From assembly GCF_021440195.1 (NCBI RefSeq), contig NZ_JAJTSZ010000009.1, positions 124,001 through 188,000 of the forward strand: 64,000 nt of DNA, given 5' to 3'. Positions 60,441 through 64,000 of this stretch are shown piece after piece (position 1 is the first letter of the stretch; each line of letters starts with the position of its first letter). This DNA is from Dyadobacter sp. CY356 (GTDB lineage: Bacteria > Bacteroidota > Bacteroidia > Cytophagales > Spirosomataceae). A model generated the notes under the pieces. That model was not told the origin of the DNA, ran no database searches, and saw only the letters and a program-made list of their open reading frames with translations. Both the position numbers and the translations under genes were made by a program.

Positions 60441-62459
60441 CTAAACCTTCTCCTTAGCCCGTTCCTTCAACTGCAACAACTCATCACGCAGCCTCGCAGC
60501 TTCCAAAAAGTCCATATCTTTTGCAGCATTTTCCATTTTTTTCTGGGTTTCCACGATCAGTTTTTGCAGATCATTTTTACCCATATACTGAACAACAGGA
60601 TCTGCCGCAATCCTGATTTCACTTGGCTCAACATAAATTTTTCTTGGTTTTGAATCAGCCACCGAAGTTTGCGACATGATCGCTTCTTTCGATTTCAGGA
60701 TTGTTTTTGGTGTAATTCCATGCTCTTCATTGTAAGCCAGCTGAATCGCTCTACGCCTGTTCGTTTCGCCAATTGCTTCTTCCATTGATCCCGTCATCAC
60801 GTCTGCATACATCAAAACTTTTCCGTTCTCATTCCTCGCCGCGCGACCGATCGTTTGAATTAATGAGCGAATATCTCTCAAAAATCCTTCCTTATCAGCA
60901 TCCATAATCGCCACCAGAGAAACTTCCGGTAAATCCAGACCTTCACGCAAAAGGTTAACTCCGACCAATACATCAAAAACTCCCAGGCGCAATTCACGAA
61001 GAATTTCAACCCGATCCAGTGCCTTTACTTCGGAGTGAATGTAGCGGCATTTGATACCAACACGATCCAGATATTTGCTCAGTTCCTCTGCCATTCTTTT
61101 GGTCAGCGTCGTGATCAAAACGCGGTCGCCCTGTTTGATACGAATATTGATTTCTTCCAGCAAATCATCAATCTGATTCAGACTTGGGCGAACTTCAATT
61201 TCCGGATCAAGTAATCCCGTTGGACGAATAATCTGTTCAACCACAACACCATCTGAACGACGCAATTCATATTCTGCCGGCGTTGCACTTACAAAAATTG
61301 TCTGAGGTGTAAGGTCTTCAAATTCCTGAAAAGTCAATGGACGGTTATCCATTGCCGAAGGCAAACGGAAACCATATTCCACCAAAGCTTCTTTTCTGGA
61401 CCGGTCGCCGCCCCACATGGCTTTTAGCTGCGGCATGGTCGCGTGACTTTCATCGACAACCATCAGAAAGTCCTCGGGAAAATAATCCAGCAAACAGAAA
61501 GGCCGCTGACCAGGAATTCGTCTGTCAAAATATCTTGAATAGTTCTCGATACCCGAGCAGTAACCAAGCTCCCGCATCATTTCCATATCAAATTCTGTAC
61601 GCTCTTTTACGCGCTCAGCCTCTGCTACTCTTCCGTTATTAGTAAAATAATTGATCTGTTTGACCAGGTCATCCTGAATTTCCTTGATTGATTGAGAAAG
61701 CACATCACGGCCAGTAACGAATAGATTAGCAGGAAAAATAGAAACTGCTTTTTCACTTGAAATCTTCTTTCCGCTCTCAGGTTCAATGCGCTGGATTTCT
61801 TCGATTTCATCTCCAAAAAAGATAAAACGATACGCGAAATCCGCGTATCCAGGATAAATATCAACGGTATCACCTTTTACCCGGAAAGTCCCACGCCCAA
61901 ATTCTACTTCGGTACGACTATAAAGAATTTCTACCAGTCGGTATAAGAACTGATTGCGGCTGACAATATCTCCAAGTTTTGCCTTAACAATACTCTTTTT
62001 ATATTCATTCGGGTTTCCTGCACCATAAATACATGATACAGAAGCAACTACCAAAACATCACGACGTCCGCTCATGAGCGAAGAAACCGTATGTAATCGT
62101 AATTTATCAATTTCCTGATTGATCATCAGGTCCTTCTCAATGTAAGTATTGGTGCTTGAAATAAAGGCTTCCGGCTGATAATAGTCGTAGTAACTAATAA
62201 AATATTCAACCGCGTTATTAGGAAAAAACTGCTTAAACTCGCCGTAAAGCTGGGCAGCCAGGGTTTTGTTATGGCTTAATACCAACGTAGGGCGATTGAT
62301 TTCGGCTACGACGTTAGCGACTGTAAAAGTCTTTCCGGAACCCGTCACCCCAAGCAAAGTCTGGGCAGGCTCGCCGGCTGCAATTCCCTCTAAAAGTTGT
62401 CTGATTGCCTCGGGCTGATCTCCCGTAGGCTGGTATTCGGAAGTGAGTTCAAAATTCAT
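60441..62459 (-). CDS. uvrB: Excinuclease ABC subunit B
   Basis: 672 residues, full length. Helicase-like fold with Walker A GVTGSGKT (37-44), the YYDYYQPEAF beta-hairpin used for lesion verification, Walker B VVDESHATMPQL, QTIGRAARN motif VI and the C-terminal UVR domain (QKKMENAAKDMDFLEAARLRDEL) that contacts UvrC. It works with UvrA and UvrC in nucleotide excision repair. Not in an operon here. Confidence 0.98.
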   Translation of the reverse strand: MNFELTSEYQPTGDQPEAIRQLLEGIAAGEPAQTLLGVTGSGKTFTVANVVAEINRPTLVLSHNKTLAAQLYGEFKQFFPNNAVEYFISYYDYYQPEAFISSTNTYIEKDLMINQEIDKLRLHTVSSLMSGRRDVLVVASVSCIYGAGNPNEYKKSIVKAKLGDIVSRNQFLYRLVEILYSRTEVEFGRGTFRVKGDTVDIYPGYADFAYRFIFFGDEIEEIQRIEPESGKKISSEKAVSIFPANLFVTGRDVLSQSIKEIQDDLVKQINYFTNNGRVAEAERVKERTEFDMEMMRELGYCSGIENYSRYFDRRIPGQRPFCLLDYFPEDFLMVVDESHATMPQLKAMWGGDRSRKEALVEYGFRLPSAMDNRPLTFQEFEDLTPQTIFVSATPAEYELRRSDGVVVEQIIRPTGLLDPEIEVRPSLNQIDDLLEEINIRIKQGDRVLITTLTKRMAEELSKYLDRVGIKCRYIHSEVKALDRVEILRELRLGVFDVLVGVNLLREGLDLPEVSLVAIMDADKEGFLRDIRSLIQTIGRAARNENGKVLMYADVMTGSMEEAIGETNRRRAIQLAYNEEHGITPKTILKSKEAIMSQTSVADSKPRKIYVEPSEIRIAADPVVQYMGKNDLQKLIVETQKKMENAAKDMDFLEAARLRDELLQLKERAKEKV

Positions 62460-62488
62460 ATCAAAACATAAAAGGAATACAAGTCATA

Positions 62489-62526
62489 ACGCATTCCAAA
62501 GATAAAATAGTTTCTTCGGAATGCGT
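62489..62526. terminator. Hairpin between uvrB and the JmjC-like gene
   Basis: Perfect 9-bp arms ACGCATTCC/GGAATGCGT (62489-62497, 62518-62526) without a strong T-run. It lies downstream of the minus-strand JmjC-like gene and upstream of uvrB; termination is possible but weakly supported. Confidence 0.45.
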
Positions 62527-62536
62527 CAGAATTCCT

Positions 62537-63391
62537 CTATGCTTCCTGAGCGATCAGCTGTTGTGCTTTTTCAACTGCTTTTTTCTCTTTCCAATGCTGC
62601 CATTCGAGACCCAAAAGAGAAGCCATACCTTTGTCAACGAAGGTGTGACGAACAAGATTCATACCACCACGAACCGCAGTGAAAACTGAATTATTTGCTC
62701 TCAACGCAAGGCTGAAACCTCCGTCGATATATCGGATATAATGCCACCAGAGCGAAGGAATAAATATTGTTTCACCGTGGTATAAAGTCGTTTCAAAACC
62801 TGTCGCACCTTTCATTGCCGGGAAGCGTTCGTAATCCGGATTGATCGGATCCACTTTGCTCATCACCGTAAACGGATGCTGATATAGTCTTGTGCTTTCT
62901 TCCGGAGAAAATAAAATAACCTGCTTGCGGGTATGGAATTGGGTCAAAAATACATTTGAACAATCCATATCGTAGTGAAGGTTTGTAATAGACCCTTCAC
63001 CACCAAAAAATACAAATTTATAGTATTTCAAAAACCCGTCCATAATGGTTGGAAAACGGATATCTTCTGTCAGAGAAGGTGCTTTTTTGAAAATATCAAA
63101 AAGGAAAAGCCGAAGGTCTGTCGGGCCTTTTTCGATCAGGGACAAATACTCACCAAACTTCATTGTTTTTGCGATCTGGAAATATTTGTCAGCGTCGTGC
63201 ATGTGGTTATCCACCAATGGAATTTCAATTTGGCCGTGGTTTTCACGAAGCCATTCGAATGTCCATTTTTGCATGGCCGGCCAGTCTTTTGCCAAATCTG
63301 TAAAAACAACAGGACGACTTGGTTTAAGATAATTTTCAATAAATTCTTCCCGGGTAAGTCCGGTACGCTTTTCTATGGGCACTAATTTCAT
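62537..63391 (-). CDS. Cupin-like (JmjC/Cupin_8) Fe(II)/2-oxoglutarate oxygenase family protein
   Basis: 284 residues. Cupin_8 fold with iron ligands His139 and Asp141 (H-x-D in NLHYDMDCSN) and His217 (WWHYIRY), and Lys156 that could hold 2-oxoglutarate. The N-terminal RPVVFTDLAKDWPA and the FIPSLWWHYI stretch are typical of FIH-like hydroxylases. The family hydroxylates proteins (in bacteria often ribosomal) or small molecules; substrate unknown. Reads alone on the minus strand. Confidence 0.88.
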   Translation of the reverse strand: MKLVPIEKRTGLTREEFIENYLKPSRPVVFTDLAKDWPAMQKWTFEWLRENHGQIEIPLVDNHMHDADKYFQIAKTMKFGEYLSLIEKGPTDLRLFLFDIFKKAPSLTEDIRFPTIMDGFLKYYKFVFFGGEGSITNLHYDMDCSNVFLTQFHTRKQVILFSPEESTRLYQHPFTVMSKVDPINPDYERFPAMKGATGFETTLYHGETIFIPSLWWHYIRYIDGGFSLALRANNSVFTAVRGGMNLVRHTFVDKGMASLLGLEWQHWKEKKAVEKAQQLIAQEA

Positions 63392-63819
63392 GACAGAAAC
63401 TGAATATAATTAGTAATCGACTGAGTAAAGAGATTGTTATGAGCTCGCAGCCGTTTTGTAACTGCTACCTATAACAATTCCAATTTGGGTATTAGTTCTA
63501 AAAGATTTGAATTTCATATTATTCATCAAAACGACGATAATTTTAGATACAACCCTTGTCTATTTGAATCAATATTGCCAATTTTTCTTCAAATGTATTA
63601 AAGGAAATCGGAAATATACCTATTGTGTTTTGAGTTAAAATTTAGTTGACTGATTTCATAATGTGTACTTTACAACTAATTATTTCTAAATAGTGCCGCT
63701 AAATTAGATGATCGCACAACGAAAAAATATGACCGGAATCAATCTCAAAATTATACATTAAACGTAACTTCACTTTTAATTATTGAATGGCTTTTTTTTA
63801 ATGATTGACAGCCTGATCC
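63392..63819. other. Intergenic region between divergent genes
   Basis: About 430 bp, AT-rich, with the two promoters. A palindrome ATTGTTAT/ATAACAAT (63433-63440, 63471-63478) with an inner GCAG/CTGC is the only structure seen. Confidence 0.5.
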
Positions 63820-64000
63820 ATGGTATACCTGACCATTCCCCCGCCGCCAAAAATTGCAAGATTTGTTAGATTTTTTTGGGTTTTAGAAAATGAAGTCGGT
63901 TCTGAAAAACCTTATATCCATCGGGTCATGGCTGACGGCTGCGCAGAGATGATTTTTCATTATCAAACGCCTTTTGACGAAATCCTGTCAAACGATACTA
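63820..64000 (+). CDS. AraC-family regulator N-terminus (DUF6597 type), partial
   Basis: From the ATG at 63820 (preceded by an in-frame stop at 63814) an open frame runs off the window: 60 codons. PPPPKIARFVRFFWVLE, PYIHRVMADGCAEMIFHYQ and FDEILSN match the DUF6597 domain found at the N-terminus of many AraC-type regulators in Bacteroidota, with an AraC DNA-binding domain expected downstream outside the window. Function of the sensed signal unknown. Confidence 0.8.
   Translation, partial: MVYLTIPPPPKIARFVRFFWVLENEVGSEKPYIHRVMADGCAEMIFHYQTPFDEILSNDT

Noticed and set aside
1-64000. tRNA or rRNA genes
   Set aside because: No cloverleaf with a conserved GGTTCGAATC-type arm and no rRNA-like sequence was found by eye; a tRNAscan run would settle it.

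Overview
The window looks like a chromosomal segment of a Bacteroidota bacterium of the order Cytophagales, most like Dyadobacter or a close Spirosomataceae relative. The genus is an inference from gene content; no search was possible. Supporting signs are an AT-leaning base composition, promoters with the Bacteroidota -7 element TAnnTTTG (upstream of metG and ileS), start sites without Shine-Dalgarno sequences, a TonB-dependent receptor with a carboxypeptidase-regulatory N-terminal domain, FG-GAP/ASPIC lipoproteins, DUF4230 and DUF6934 proteins, and a DUF6597-type AraC regulator.

Layout. 1-7.7 kb: a bcp peroxiredoxin (cut by the window edge) behind an M23 peptidase, a fumarylacetoacetate-hydrolase-family enzyme, an NlpC/P60 lipoprotein, a two-gene membrane unit with His-x-His-Pro motifs, and a HAD phosphatase. 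8-20.3 kb: a reduced sigma-factor-like/anti-sigma-like pair, ispF, an amidohydrolase, two TPR proteins, two M16 peptidases on opposite strands, a glycosidase-like beta-propeller, a GT9 glycosyltransferase and an extended SDR. 20.4-29.8 kb: seven co-directional minus-strand genes (two AhpD-like proteins, TonB receptor, FG-GAP/ASPIC lipoprotein, MFS transporter, DUF3179 protein, a third AhpD-like protein), probably one or two linked operons. 30-36.4 kb: a small-regulator/membrane-protein pair with a candidate operator, metG, Hsp20, an Rdx protein and a possible small RNA. 36.4-42.7 kb: a four-gene two-component unit, a DJ-1/PfpI protein, rfbC, pyrF and lysA. 42.8-50.6 kb: an aldehyde dehydrogenase/SDR pair and a glutamine-synthetase-family/DUF4230/SBF-like group, separated by a 2.5-kb palindromic repeat array containing an IS200-type Y1 transposase. 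50.8-64 kb: a membrane protein/GH16 pair, ileS, an AT-rich DUF6934 island with two tandem small paralogues, an SDR, a DeoR regulator divergent from a deoxyribonucleotidase, uvrB, a JmjC-like cupin protein and the first 60 codons of an AraC-type regulator.

The most striking non-coding feature is the array at 45047-47512. A unit of about 230 bp holds one forward and one inverted copy of a palindromic element, a block of three units has been duplicated, and a Y1 transposase sits inside the array. This is the arrangement of a REP/BIME family with its transposase (RAYT). At least three other hairpin families are scattered in intergenic spaces (6.9, 13.9 and 60.4, 39/42.7/56.5 kb). Two of them carry paired base changes that keep the stem intact. 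The most striking coding unit is the AhpD/TonB/ASPIC/MFS/DUF3179 cluster.
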